From Anderseniella sp. (lineage in GTDB: Bacteria; Pseudomonadota; Alphaproteobacteria; Rhizobiales; Aestuariivirgaceae): a DNA stretch of 64,000 nucleotides. Below the pieces are notes generated by a model that saw only the letters and a list, made by a program, of their open reading frames with translations, was not told where the DNA came from and ran no database searches. Positions within the stretch are counted from its first letter, which is position 1. Every line of letters begins with the position of its first letter. Position numbers and translations under genes: made by a program. The stretch is from positions 434,001 to 498,000 of the forward strand of contig JANQOK010000008.1 in the NCBI GenBank assembly GCA_028289645.1, read 5' to 3'. Below, in pieces: positions 44,237 to 53,345 of the stretch.

Positions 44237-44695
44237 ATGAAAGATCTAAAAAGATACCGGGCAAAGTCCGGAAGGCTGATACCCGTCTGGACACTGGAAA
44301 TCCAGACCTTGCCGGAAGACACAGACAGGATCCTGGATGCAGTGATGCAGGTCCATCCTCTGAGTTTCGGGCGCTATCAGCGAAACGCCAGCATTTCAGC
44401 GATTGGGAAGGAAACCGCGCAACCGGAAGCCGGGTCAACCACAACAACCCATGTCGACGGTTTCACGGCAGGTGCGACAGAGACGTATCCGGTTGTGGAA
44501 CTGAAAATCTCAGTCGAGCGCGACCTGTCCGTTCTGGAAAAGGTGATGGACGCGATCCTGCATGTGCATCACTACGAAGAACCAGTCATTTTTGTGCGCG
44601 AAGACTGGGCCAGCCGCGCGGATTACGATGTTAACAGCGACAATCCAAATCGCTGGTGGAACAATGGCCGAGGACTACCTGAAAGGATCGGATAA
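44237..44695 (+). CDS. CutA/NIF3-like small protein
   Basis: A 152-residue protein with two ferredoxin-like halves: VWTLEIQTLPEDTDRILDAV and VELKISVERDLSVLEKVMDA, ending HVHHYEEPVIFVRED. The HxYEEPVI motif is shared with CutA1 and with the YqfO/NIF3 insert domain, small metal-linked trimers. No known enzyme assignment follows. The start at 44237 is chosen on AGG spacing; two other starts upstream are possible. The tail RADYDVNSDNPNRWWNNG is family-like. Confidence 0.55.
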   Translation: MKDLKRYRAKSGRLIPVWTLEIQTLPEDTDRILDAVMQVHPLSFGRYQRNASISAIGKETAQPEAGSTTTTHVDGFTAGATETYPVVELKISVERDLSVLEKVMDAILHVHHYEEPVIFVREDWASRADYDVNSDNPNRWWNNGRGLPERIG

Positions 44696-44794
44696 CAGTT
44701 GCTGTCCGCTTAACTGCAATCGTCTTGTTGACATGTCGTTAAGTGTTCTGGGAACTAGTCTGTTGTCATCACATCGTACCCCAAGGAGCGATTT

Positions 44795-45568
44795 ATGAAA
44801 GATGTTCGGGTTGCCTCGCCAATGTTCCTGGATCGCCGGTCCGAGGCGGTTGCCCAGATCAGCAAACCCGATGACATTGTGATCACCGCCGGTCCCGGCA
44901 GCGGCGACCAGATGGACAGCGTCGCGCCCATTCACCGGGAACTGGCCGCAACCGTTTCCGACATTGTTGCGGACGGTAACCGACCGTTTGCGGTTCTGGG
45001 CGATTGCTGCCAGACAATCCCGGTGATGGCCGGGCTTGCCCGCAACGACCTTTACCCCACACTTGTCTGGCTGGATTCCCACGGCGACTTCAACACCTGG
45101 GAAACGTCGCCATCGGGATTCCTCGGCGGCATGCCGCTTGCCATGCTCACCGGCCGCGGCGACCAGCGCATGATGCAGGCTGTGAAACTTGACCCGATCG
45201 CTGATGGCCGAGTGGTGTTATGCGACGGGCGTGATCTTGATCCGGGCGAGCGGACCCTGGTGGAAGGCTCTGGAATCCGTTTCATTGAACACTTGGATGA
45301 CCTTGACCCGGCAACGCTGCCACCGGGCCCGCTCTATGTCCATTTCGACAGCGACATCATCGATGCCGACCAAGCTCCGGCATTCCTTTATCCTGCCGCA
45401 GGCGGACCATCCGCCCCGGAGATGAGGCAGGCACTGCAGAGACTGATGGAGACGGACCGTGTAACCGCCATCTCGATTACGGCTGCCTGGGATACCGCCA
45501 GGGATGGCGACGGCCTCACCCGGCGAGCAGTAAACCAGGCTATCGAAGGACTGCAGTTTGGCACCTGA
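44795..45568 (+). CDS. Arginase-family ureohydrolase-like protein
   Basis: A 257-residue protein of the arginase/agmatinase/formiminoglutamase family. Metal-ligand motifs are LGDCCQ (D70, usually GGDHS), LDSHGDFN (D94, H96, D98) and HFDSDIID (D185, D187). The His of the first motif is Cys here, a variant known in some family members, so metal binding may differ. The reaction would be hydrolysis of a guanidino or amidino group. A serine hydrolase follows 27 bases later. Confidence 0.75.
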   Translation: MKDVRVASPMFLDRRSEAVAQISKPDDIVITAGPGSGDQMDSVAPIHRELAATVSDIVADGNRPFAVLGDCCQTIPVMAGLARNDLYPTLVWLDSHGDFNTWETSPSGFLGGMPLAMLTGRGDQRMMQAVKLDPIADGRVVLCDGRDLDPGERTLVEGSGIRFIEHLDDLDPATLPPGPLYVHFDSDIIDADQAPAFLYPAAGGPSAPEMRQALQRLMETDRVTAISITAAWDTARDGDGLTRRAVNQAIEGLQFGT

Positions 45569-45595
45569 CACCCCGTACTTCCGGAGATGCATGAT

Positions 45596-46666
45596 ATGAG
45601 GCGCCACGTGCCATACATTGTTTCGGGTCTTGTAGCAGCTCTGCTGATCCTGACGGGTGCGGCGATGGCAAAGGACAGCACTATGGAAGAACGCCTGGAC
45701 AGGGCTTTTGCCGCCGGTCAGCTCGATGGCCTGCACAGCGTACTGGTCATTCACAAGGGCAAGATTCTTGCCGAAAAATACTACCCTGGCGATGATCAGC
45801 GCTGGGGCACCCCACTCGGCGCAGTCGAACACAACAGGGACAGCCTGCATGACTTGAGGTCTGTGACCAAGAGCATTACCGGCCTGCTGTATGGCATCGC
45901 CCTGTCGGACGGCATTGTGCCTGGTCTGGATGAAAGCCTGTTACAGCAGTTTCCCGACTATGCCGACCTGTCCGGCGAGCAGCAGCGCGACCGGATACGC
46001 GTACGCCACGCCCTGTCGATGAAAATGGGAACCGAGTGGAATGAAGACCTGCCCTATTCGGACCCGCGCAACAGCGAAATTGCCATGGAAAGGGCAAAAG
46101 ACCGCTATCGTTTCGCGCTGGACCGCCCCATGGTCGATGAACCGGGAGACCGGTGGACCTACAATGGCGGGGCGACTGCGTTGATTGGCGAGCTGATCAG
46201 CCAGGGCGCCGGGGTTCCTATTGATGCCTATGCCAGAAACAAGCTGTTCACGCCCCTCGGCATCAACGAGTTCGAATGGGTGGCGGGAGCAGACGGCGTG
46301 CCATCTGTTGCTTCTGGACTGCGCCTGAACATTCACGATCTGGGCAGAATAGGCCGCCTGATTCTTGACAACGGGGTCTGGCAGGACAGGCAAGTCGTTC
46401 CGGCAGACTGGCTTGACGTATCGTTCACGCCGCATGCCGTTTTACCGGACGGCCTTCGCTATGGTTTTTTCTGGTGGTTGGCCGCGGAAGGAACACCGCC
46501 TTACTGGGTTGCCGGATTTGGCAATGGAGGGCAGCGCCTGATGATCAGTCCAGCCAACAAGCTGATTGTGGTGGTGTTTGCCGGCAACTACAATCAACCA
46601 GATGCCTGGAAACTGCCGGTTAAAATCATCACCGAGTTCGCTCTTCCGGCAGTGTCGCCGCACTGA
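45596..46666 (+). CDS. Serine hydrolase, beta-lactamase/esterase fold
   Basis: A 356-residue exported protein: signal peptide VSGLVAALLILTGAAMA, SxxK motif SVTKS (Ser89-Lys92), a YxN-like motif TYNGG and a C-terminal GFGNGGQRL box. Such class C-like proteins hydrolyse esters or peptides; many are not beta-lactamases. ATG at 45596 is preferred for GGAG at 9 bases. It follows the arginase-like gene and may act on the same catabolic route from the periplasm. Confidence 0.82.
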   Translation: MRRHVPYIVSGLVAALLILTGAAMAKDSTMEERLDRAFAAGQLDGLHSVLVIHKGKILAEKYYPGDDQRWGTPLGAVEHNRDSLHDLRSVTKSITGLLYGIALSDGIVPGLDESLLQQFPDYADLSGEQQRDRIRVRHALSMKMGTEWNEDLPYSDPRNSEIAMERAKDRYRFALDRPMVDEPGDRWTYNGGATALIGELISQGAGVPIDAYARNKLFTPLGINEFEWVAGADGVPSVASGLRLNIHDLGRIGRLILDNGVWQDRQVVPADWLDVSFTPHAVLPDGLRYGFFWWLAAEGTPPYWVAGFGNGGQRLMISPANKLIVVVFAGNYNQPDAWKLPVKIITEFALPAVSPH

Positions 46667-46771
46667 GCAGGTCACCTATTCTGCTGTCACAAACACAGTC
46701 AGTTTCGTTCGCCTACGGAAATTTTACGTTTTCGCGATTCAATTGCGTTGACTGGCAATGGGCGGAAGCAG

Positions 46772-47569
46772 ATGTTCGGAAAACGCGTACCACCAAAGAA
46801 ACCTGCAGCCGCGGAGATTTCCGCAGCTGCCGGAGGCAGGCCCGATGGCGGCACGCAGCTGCGCCCGAACATCGCTGAACTGGCTGATTATCTGCAGGGG
46901 ATGCGCGACGATGCGGCAGCAATCGCGCTCAAGATAAAAAACCAGATGCCGCTGACCAGTCTCGTTTCGGACGCAGGTAACCAGCCGGTCATCAGGTATG
47001 ATGGTATTGACCGCTTCTTCAAAGATGTTGCGGAAGACGGGTCTGCACAATATCGAGTTTACTATTACAGCCAGGATATGAATTCGCTTGATCCACTGGC
47101 ACAGGCCAATCTGGCAAAGCTCGTTTCCCAGGCGATCATTGTGAACGGCCTAGTCAAGCAGATGATTACCGGTACCCTTACCAACGGCGAAGGAGGGCTG
47201 CTGATCGCCGCTGTAGATCGAATTATTGCGATGTCCACATACCTGATGCACAGTCTTCGCGGTTCGGCTTTCAGTACGGACTTGCTTCTTCAACGTTTGC
47301 AAGGTGAGGAAGCTATTGAAAAAACAAAACAATTTATTGAAACTTACAGGGAATCCGCGAAGCGCGCGCTGCTGACGATGGTACGGCCGGCAGGTTTCAA
47401 CATGCTGGTGCCATATCAAAATCCACGATTTCTGGTTGAGGTCACCATGCATCACCATGAGGGGCAGCAGTTTGTGAACGGGGTCTATTTCCCAAAGGAT
47501 CTGGTCGACACCTTGATTGCCGATACAGCGCGAAAGAATTCGGCAATTCTATATTCGCCCGATGGGTGA
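46772..47569 (+). CDS. Conserved protein of unknown function
   Basis: A 265-residue cytosolic protein. An N-terminal linker (KRVPPKKPAAAEISAAAGGR) precedes a helical domain with LADYLQGMRDDAAAIALKI and a C-terminal domain rich in FLVEVTMHHHEGQQFVNGVY. No signal peptide or membrane helix. Three consecutive His (MHHHEG) could bind metal. I do not recognise the family. It is monocistronic, 105 bases after the hydrolase. Confidence 0.5.
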   Translation: MFGKRVPPKKPAAAEISAAAGGRPDGGTQLRPNIAELADYLQGMRDDAAAIALKIKNQMPLTSLVSDAGNQPVIRYDGIDRFFKDVAEDGSAQYRVYYYSQDMNSLDPLAQANLAKLVSQAIIVNGLVKQMITGTLTNGEGGLLIAAVDRIIAMSTYLMHSLRGSAFSTDLLLQRLQGEEAIEKTKQFIETYRESAKRALLTMVRPAGFNMLVPYQNPRFLVEVTMHHHEGQQFVNGVYFPKDLVDTLIADTARKNSAILYSPDG

Positions 47570-47869
47570 TTGCCGCTGTTTCCACCTCCGCCAGGCCGCT
47601 ATCGACAAGTCCATCTCAACCACAGTTGAGTGTGGATTGTCCCTGCCCTCAATCAGCAGTCAAGCCGGGCGCAGCGAAAACGACGCACAATGCAGTTGCT
47701 GGTCCTTCAGGTGACGCGATCATCGTCACAATTGCATTGCGAAGCCGGTCAGGCTCGGGCCGGACCCGGTCCTTCTCCGCGTCGCCGGCCATGCATGATC
47801 ACCCAGATTCCGAAATCGTTGCTGAACTTCCCGGAGCGCTGAACTGTTCCTGCTGGTGCAAAAACGGCG
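47570..47869. other. 300-bp intergenic region
   Basis: The unknown gene and DUF2267 gene converge here. No complete gene and no hairpin with U-run were recognised. Short frames on the plus strand are chance. Confidence 0.3.
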
Positions 47870-48292
47870 TCACCGGGACCAAAAATCGACTGCTGCGCCC
47901 GGGAGTTGCCTCAAAACGCTGTCGAAAGCATCTTGATCGATTGAGGAGCGGCGAAGCGCAGCAGCCACGTCGGCAATGGCGCTGGCGGGCGCGAGATTGT
48001 GGTCGCGCCGAATGGCTTTGACCTCCCGCTGAAGTTGATCGCGATCCGGAAACGCCGGCGGATCGTCAACGGGTTGCCAGCCTTCCACAAAGATCGCCCT
48101 GGTAACAGGCGGCAGGACGTCCGCGAATGCCAGGGCCTGCTTGAGGGACAGGTGGCTGCGGAACACATGCAGCACTGCCCGCAGCGTGTGGTAGGCCTGA
48201 TGGTGGGTCTGCAGCATACAGGTGTCGCGCACATCGGTCAGAAAGGCTTCAAAATCTCTGGATGCATTCCAGTATTCGGCTGGCATGGGCAT
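47870..48292 (-). CDS. DUF2267 protein
   Basis: A 140-residue helical protein of DUF2267: HQAYHTLRAVLHVFRSHL, then SLKQALAFADVLPPVTRAIF, and a closing segment with DVAAALRRSSIDQDAFDSVL. The domain forms helix bundles and is linked in some species with stress responses. It has no signal peptide. The ATG at 48292 is used. Family is confident, function unknown. Confidence 0.8.
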   Translation of the reverse strand: MPMPAEYWNASRDFEAFLTDVRDTCMLQTHHQAYHTLRAVLHVFRSHLSLKQALAFADVLPPVTRAIFVEGWQPVDDPPAFPDRDQLQREVKAIRRDHNLAPASAIADVAAALRRSSIDQDAFDSVLRQLPGAAVDFWSR

Positions 48293-48597
48293 TGATCCGC
48301 ACCCTCAAGCAACATAGGACACAGGTGCCTACCATGCTTTTGCCGATTTGGGGATTTTCCCGGGCAGTACAACCATCACTGTTGGGTACATTTCCCCTTC
48401 CGGACTGAACATCACCGGCACCACAAGAGTTGTTTGTTCATGTGCGCCGCCGGCATCTTGGGACCGCTGCGCGTACAGATTTGTTTTCAACCGGAGATCT
48501 GCCGGAGTGTTCAGGTTTCAATAAGAGCATGCCCCCGACCGCAATTGGGTCGAGGGCACATGATGAGTGTTTCATCGGCGAAAAACCGACATGCCGG
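48293..48597. other. 305-bp intergenic region
   Basis: Contains promoter DNA for DUF2267 (minus strand) and the 3' side of the glycine-rich gene. No RNA gene, terminator or repeat was recognised. Confidence 0.3.
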
Positions 48598-49059
48598 TCA
48601 CAGCCGGCGGCGTCCTACGATGATGCCGTCGAGGGAATCCACGCTGAGACGGTAGATTCTTGAACCGCGCTTGCCCTTGTAAGTGTAGGTGTTGCCTCTG
48701 CACTCTATGACGCGAACCCGGCGATAACCGGAGTTGCGCACGATGCGCTTGCCGGTCCGGCAAGAAATGCGGTCATCGTCATAGTAGCGCTGCGGACCCG
48801 GATTGATGACAATGCCGAAGCCGCCGCCACCCCAGCCGCCCCAACCGCCGCCGTGTCCGCCGCCGCCTCCGCCACCGCCGCCTCCGCCGGGTGCAAAGCC
48901 GCCGGGAGCACCGCCTCCACCGCCGCCACCACCACCGCCGCCGCCACCGCCGATGCCAGGCGCTAACTTGCCAGGACCAGCGAAAGCTGAAGGGGTCGCA
49001 GAAGCCAAGGCTGCAAGAACAGCCACGGACAATGCAATTGTCATGATTTTCTTGGTCAT
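48598..49059 (-). CDS. Secreted glycine-rich protein
   Basis: A 153-residue exported protein: signal peptide IALSVAVLAALASATPSAFA, then residues ~35-80 almost wholly Gly with HGGGWGGWGGGGFGIV, then a basic C-terminal domain with RISCRTGKRIVRN and RRVRVIECRG. AGAGGAAA precedes the ATG at 49059. The two Cys may form a disulfide. Polyglycine runs suggest an extended or aggregating surface protein. The last 50 residues (YTYKGKRGSRIYRL) resemble small alphaproteobacterial periplasmic domains. Gly runs are encoded by variable GGN codons. Confidence 0.7.
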   Translation of the reverse strand: MTKKIMTIALSVAVLAALASATPSAFAGPGKLAPGIGGGGGGGGGGGGGGAPGGFAPGGGGGGGGGGGHGGGWGGWGGGGFGIVINPGPQRYYDDDRISCRTGKRIVRNSGYRRVRVIECRGNTYTYKGKRGSRIYRLSVDSLDGIIVGRRRL

Positions 49060-49294
49060 TTTCGAGTTTCCTCTATTGGCAGGACCGCCCGTATGCCTGC
49101 CGGGGTTGCGCGACATGTGCGCCAACTCCCAGGCTGAAAACCCTTTATCTGGCGCGCGATATATCGCGATTGTTGAAAATGACCTTACGCAAGGCCGAAA
49201 AACAGGGATGTGTGAATCATCACATACCGGTGATCGGCCCGTGAGAAGCGGTGAACGCCGGTGCTGCGACTGCGTGATTTGCCGGTTGCTGCCG

Positions 49295-50038
49295 TTAATT
49301 CCGGCGATACTGTTCAGGGATGAAGAACAGGTGATCCTGCCGCTCAACAGCGAGGTGACAGGAAATGCAGAACTTGACCCGCTCTGATCCTTCGCCGTTG
49401 GTGGTGCCGAACAGACTGCCATCCGGCATGATCATGGTATAGCGCCAGTCACCACTGACATAGTTGAAACCGGCTTGCATCTTCTCCATCAGGAACAAGG
49501 CGCCGGGCATGGCCTTGCCGTCCTTGCTCACCGTCATACTGTCTTTGGCGAGTATCGAGCCGACGGGAAGTCTACCTGCCTGCTCGTAACGTCCATAAGC
49601 CTGCGAGGCCAGGTTGCCATAGTTGTTGAGGTATCGATTGCCGTGCGAAACGCTCGGATAAGGTGCCCGGTTGTAGCGCTTCCAGGCCTGGTAATTTGAA
49701 ATTCCCGGCTGTCCCGACAACCCGTACCGGGTCGCCATGTCCGACTTGAGCTCAAGGTAGAGACGCTCGGCTTCGTCTGCACTGAGACGCGCCGGGTTTC
49801 GCAATCGGAAGTGTCGGCGCGGTCCGCTGGGATCTTCCGCCTGTTTGATCGGTCCGGCGCTAACCGGCCGGTCGCCGTCGTCCAGGTCCAATTCGGTTTC
49901 TTGAGCCACCGCAGCTAGACTGCCGGCTACGGCCAAACATGCCACCAGCGCAATTGCCGTCAGGTTTTTTGCGCGGGCCGCTCCCGTCAAGAAAAAATAT
50001 CGGGAACGTCGACTTTGCTGCAGATGCACCCTGTCCAC
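49295..50038 (-). CDS. Cytochrome P460-family c-type haem protein
   Basis: A 247-residue exported protein with signal peptide-like NLTAIALVACLAVAGSLAAV and one haem motif, CISCH, near the C-terminus. The domain SVSHGNRYLNNYGNLASQAY and LPVGSILAKDSMT, then MPGALFLMEKMQAGFN, is the P460 fold. P460 proteins oxidise hydroxylamine or bind NO. The Lys crosslink to haem cannot be confirmed by eye. A GTG at 50038 is the only start giving the whole signal. It lies 235 bases upstream of the glycine-rich gene on the same strand. Confidence 0.75.
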   Translation of the reverse strand: MDRVHLQQSRRSRYFFLTGAARAKNLTAIALVACLAVAGSLAAVAQETELDLDDGDRPVSAGPIKQAEDPSGPRRHFRLRNPARLSADEAERLYLELKSDMATRYGLSGQPGISNYQAWKRYNRAPYPSVSHGNRYLNNYGNLASQAYGRYEQAGRLPVGSILAKDSMTVSKDGKAMPGALFLMEKMQAGFNYVSGDWRYTMIMPDGSLFGTTNGEGSERVKFCISCHLAVERQDHLFFIPEQYRRN

Positions 50039-50213
50039 GTCATGGTCTCCAGATATCTGAAGACCATTGTGCGGCGCTGTGCAGCGCCATGGAAATCAAT
50101 CCACGTCACGTCCAGGTGATGCATGGGTGAAGTCCGCCCAGAATCTGCATTACGCAATTCTGTGTTCGGCCCCGCCAAACGGCCGGCCGGGTTTTAGAAC
50201 GGCGGACATTGAA

Positions 50214-50996
50214 TCAGGCGACTTTCGACACCTTGGCCGGCCTTTTGTCTGTTTTGCTCGGATACAGCTGGGCGAGCATCTGCGGTGAAACTCTCATATT
50301 GAAGACGAAATCATCCCTGGTGGTCCAGACCAGCCATTCCTCCATGGTTTCGGACGCAACCCGGTCCCACCAATGAAGTCCGCCCTGCTCCAGATGCATG
50401 AACCCTTCACGTGCCGCCAGTCCCTTGCAGGCTGCAAGAGGCTCCATGACCCCGAACACCACGTTTGGTGACCATTTTGCAATCGCAATTGCAAACATGA
50501 GACGTGGCATAACCGCTGTCAGGCAACTGCCCCGATAGGTACGCTTGATCCACAACTCGCCGTAGTAACACAAGTCACCTGACAGACTTGCGGCACGGTC
50601 GGTCAGGACAATCCGTGATTTAGAGATGTCGAGCCGATCACCCTTTGGCCTGTAGTCAGCCAGGTTTTCGGTCAAATGCGTCAGAAAACCGGCATCTCCC
50701 ACGGGTATCAGCTTTATCGCCTGGGTCAGCACAATCTCGCCGGCCGCATCACGCCCGATTAGCCAGAAGCCGTTCGGGTCCGCGATGAAGGCCTCATCCG
50801 GATCGAATATTGGAGAAACCGGATGTCGCTCAGGTTGAAGCTTGGGAATTGAACAGAAAAAGTCGAAATCCGAGCCAATTTCGATGGTGATACCGAGCTC
50901 CGAAACAACATTTTCGGCACCGGCTATGTATTCGGCAATCGCCTTTGTTTGTCTATCATGCACAATAGCTTGTGTCTCCGACTGGCGGTCCCGCAT
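50214..50996 (-). CDS. Acetyltransferase (GNAT)-like protein
   Basis: A 260-residue protein with an acetyltransferase-like core, GELWIKRTYRGSCLTAVMPR and KGLAAREGFMHLEQGGLHW, and an N-terminal region with EAFIADPNGFWLIGRDAAG. The layout recalls GNAT and acyl-homoserine-lactone-synthase-like folds, but the catalytic residues are not diagnostic. It is soluble. A LysR-like regulator gene lies upstream on the same strand with 107 bases between. Function is unknown. Confidence 0.5.
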   Translation of the reverse strand: MRDRQSETQAIVHDRQTKAIAEYIAGAENVVSELGITIEIGSDFDFFCSIPKLQPERHPVSPIFDPDEAFIADPNGFWLIGRDAAGEIVLTQAIKLIPVGDAGFLTHLTENLADYRPKGDRLDISKSRIVLTDRAASLSGDLCYYGELWIKRTYRGSCLTAVMPRLMFAIAIAKWSPNVVFGVMEPLAACKGLAAREGFMHLEQGGLHWWDRVASETMEEWLVWTTRDDFVFNMRVSPQMLAQLYPSKTDKRPAKVSKVA

Positions 50997-51103
50997 TCAG
51001 TTGGAATGATTCGAGACGCGTATGTCAACGATCAAGGTGTTTACAACCTTGACGCGCAACAAGTATTGCACACATGCAAAAGTTACCAGAACCTTAACGG
51101 CTG

Positions 51104-51985
51104 TTACAGCAAGGCGGCATCCATGGCCGGAAATTCATCGAGATTCACATCAACAATCTGAACGTTCCGGGTTCTGTCAACAAGAGTTACCAGGGCGTAT
51201 TCGCCGTTAGGGAACATGCACCTCAAGATGAGCCGCTGATAAGTGATGGGCTCGGGCGTACCGCCATGGGTTCTGGCTATTTTGGTGTAGACATGGTCGA
51301 TACGCAAACCACCGCTACGCAAGATGCTGTCATAGGACTGGCTGACATACTGATCCGCGTCACTGGCCATGGGATCGTCAGATAGCGGTTTGCCGATAGC
51401 ACTTTTTGCCCACGACCATCCGAGCCAGGTTGCATATGACGATTTTTCGCCAATGCTGACGCACAACCATTCATTGTTGTGACGCCGGTACGCCAGCAGG
51501 TAATCCCGCACCGCGTCGAACTCAGGAGCCTCCAAATGAGCTCTGGATTCGACCCAGCACAGCAACCCTTGTTGTATAATCGGCGTTCCGCTTTTCCAGA
51601 TCGTGTCAATCGAGTGCTGCTGCGAAAAATACGGAACATCTGCTTCCGGATCGTACAGGACCGCGGTGAGGCCATTCACAACCCTGACTTCCTTGCGCAT
51701 CCAGGCCTCGTCCAGCAAGAGAATCTGTTCGGCTTCCACCAGTGCCAGAGCCCCTTGCCTGGTCAGCACATACTGACGATCGACGAAAGAAAGCAGTTTT
51801 TCTCCCCTCAGCGATTGCAGCATTTCTATGTGACGCCGCACGGTTTGCCGGGTAGAGCCCAAATGGTTGACTGCATGGGTGAGGTTGAGAAATCTCGCGA
51901 GGGTCACGAACGAGCGCAGCATCTCGTGCATGATATTCGGAGGACGCTGCACCGGTGGCTGTTTCCTGGTCAAGTCACGCTTCAT
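51104..51985 (-). CDS. LysR-type HTH regulator with atypical C-terminus
   Basis: A 293-residue protein. Its N-terminal HTH is LysR-like (SFVTLARFLNLTHAVNHLGS, then QTVRRHIEMLQ), but the rest lacks the periplasmic-binding fold. Instead it has SYATWLGWSWAKSAIG and GGLRIDHVYTKIARTHGG, perhaps a PAS-like ligand domain. It is transcribed ahead of the GNAT-like gene, so the two may be a regulator-effector pair. A long N-terminal extension (MKRDLTRKQPPVQRPPN) is unusual. Confidence 0.6.
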   Translation of the reverse strand: MKRDLTRKQPPVQRPPNIMHEMLRSFVTLARFLNLTHAVNHLGSTRQTVRRHIEMLQSLRGEKLLSFVDRQYVLTRQGALALVEAEQILLLDEAWMRKEVRVVNGLTAVLYDPEADVPYFSQQHSIDTIWKSGTPIIQQGLLCWVESRAHLEAPEFDAVRDYLLAYRRHNNEWLCVSIGEKSSYATWLGWSWAKSAIGKPLSDDPMASDADQYVSQSYDSILRSGGLRIDHVYTKIARTHGGTPEPITYQRLILRCMFPNGEYALVTLVDRTRNVQIVDVNLDEFPAMDAALL

Positions 51986-52166
51986 TGTATTCAGTTCACC
52001 CGTCTGGACACCCGTTGCCCACGTCTTGCGTGTACCGGCTGCCTCGTAGGTAAATCAATTTACCACTGACGGATGATTAATGCACCAACATTATGGCGTG
52101 ACTGCTCCGCAATTGACTGAACATCATCAATTGATGTGTGCCGCTGCGTAAACCAACATAGCCGTC

Positions 52167-52442
52167 ATGTCACGTATGAATTTCATGGAAGAGCAGGAAA
52201 TGGCGATCCAGACAATCGCCGAAGAACTGTTGCGGCTGGAACAGCGCGTCGTGAAGGGTGAGCAGGTTACACCGGAGCTTGCGCAGCTTTTCGACGGCTG
52301 CATCAAACAGGCCCTGCGAATTCAACGAGTCATCCGCCGCGACTATTCCAACCTGCCACTGCGCAACTGGATGCAGAAGACCGACAAACGGGCAACCGCA
52401 CATCGCAAGACGCGCAGGGCGGAACTTGTGAAGCGGACCTGA
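52167..52442 (+). CDS. Small charged protein of unknown function
   Basis: A 91-residue helical protein (IAEELLRLEQRVVKGEQVTP) with a basic tail (TAHRKTRRAELVKRT). No membrane segment or motif. Start choice between several Met codons is uncertain. It is divergent from the LysR-like gene and 88 bases before the next gene on the same strand, with which it may be transcribed. Confidence 0.45.
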   Translation: MSRMNFMEEQEMAIQTIAEELLRLEQRVVKGEQVTPELAQLFDGCIKQALRIQRVIRRDYSNLPLRNWMQKTDKRATAHRKTRRAELVKRT

Positions 52443-52530
52443 CAATCCAAGCAATCCAGAAAGCCAGTAGAAACCACAACAAACCCTCAGAATACGGCGT
52501 CGGCTAGGGGCAGCAACAATCAGGGGAACC

Positions 52531-52968
52531 ATGACCGTAAAAGGGGTGCGCCGGCGAACCAGGAAGAAACGCAGGCTGGTCGAAATCATTGATCACGCAC
52601 GCCGGCTGGATGCGATTTATCCGGAACTGGAAGAAAATGACGAGATGTTTGTGCGGCTGATCATGTTGATCTGGGTTGTCGGTGAAAACGGGAAGATCAG
52701 CATGCAGAACCGCCGTCATCTGGCGGTGATGTTCAGGCCGGATCTGAATTTGCGCTCAGATGACCTGAGATTTGTGTCGCACCGGCTGAAGTCGTGCAGC
52801 ATCTCAGACGGTCAGGTCAAATGGTTGTGTGATTTCCTGACCAGCAGCTTTGCAATGCACTTGAGAACCAGCCTCGTCAGTCAGCTGGATGCCATTGCCA
52901 CAGATGCGGGAGCGGCCACTGTGGCAAGGCAAAAGAAGGTGCTGCAATACCTAGGCAGGTCTGGCTAA
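52531..52968 (+). CDS. Helical protein of unknown function (TerB-like pattern)
   Basis: A 145-residue protein with FVRLIMLIWVVGENGKISMQ and HLAVMFRPDLNLRSDDLRFV, a helical pattern reminiscent of TerB-fold proteins, although the acidic metal sites are not certain. AGGGGAA 4-8 bases before ATG supports the start. It is probably cytosolic and follows the 91-aa gene. The TerB comparison is weak. Confidence 0.45.
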   Translation: MTVKGVRRRTRKKRRLVEIIDHARRLDAIYPELEENDEMFVRLIMLIWVVGENGKISMQNRRHLAVMFRPDLNLRSDDLRFVSHRLKSCSISDGQVKWLCDFLTSSFAMHLRTSLVSQLDAIATDAGAATVARQKKVLQYLGRSG

Positions 52969-53003
52969 GGCGACAGCAGGTTTTTTCGGCATGACATGCG
53001 GCG

Positions 53004-53228
53004 TCAGCTGTTCCAGTAGCGATTGGCGGCAGCGATGGTCTGGAAATTGATCGCCACAACCTGTGAGGCCATTGTCAGACTGTCGGCATTGTTCTCATAG
53101 TCCTTGCGCAACCGGCTGCGGACGGCGTCGTCTGGTTGAGTGAACTTAACAGCCATCCGGCTCAGTTTGATGGCAAGTTGGAACCCCTCTTCCGGGGTTG
53201 CGGTTATCAGTCCGGGCAACCAGCTCAT
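53004..53228 (-). CDS. Small protein divergent from the Rrf2 gene
   Basis: A 74-residue protein (GFQLAIKLSRMAVKF, DYENNADSLTMASQVVA), helical, without membrane segments or motifs. It is divergent from the Rrf2 regulator with 117 bases between, the layout for a controlled target. GAGAG is 9 bases before its ATG. The coding status is likely but unproved. Confidence 0.45.
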   Translation of the reverse strand: MSWLPGLITATPEEGFQLAIKLSRMAVKFTQPDDAVRSRLRKDYENNADSLTMASQVVAINFQTIAAANRYWNS

Positions 53229-53345
53229 GGCGGATATCTCTCATTTGTTGACAGGAATTCAATACATTCATTCTGTTTATATATTTTATCTATCCAGAAA
53301 ACCTGCTATTTGCAACATACAGTTTGAATGTTTATTGGAGCGACC

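Noticed and set aside
48803-49387. Plus-strand Pro-rich frame opposite the glycine-rich gene
   Set aside because: The polyproline run is only the complement of the GGN glycine repeat. The minus strand has a signal peptide and ribosome binding site.
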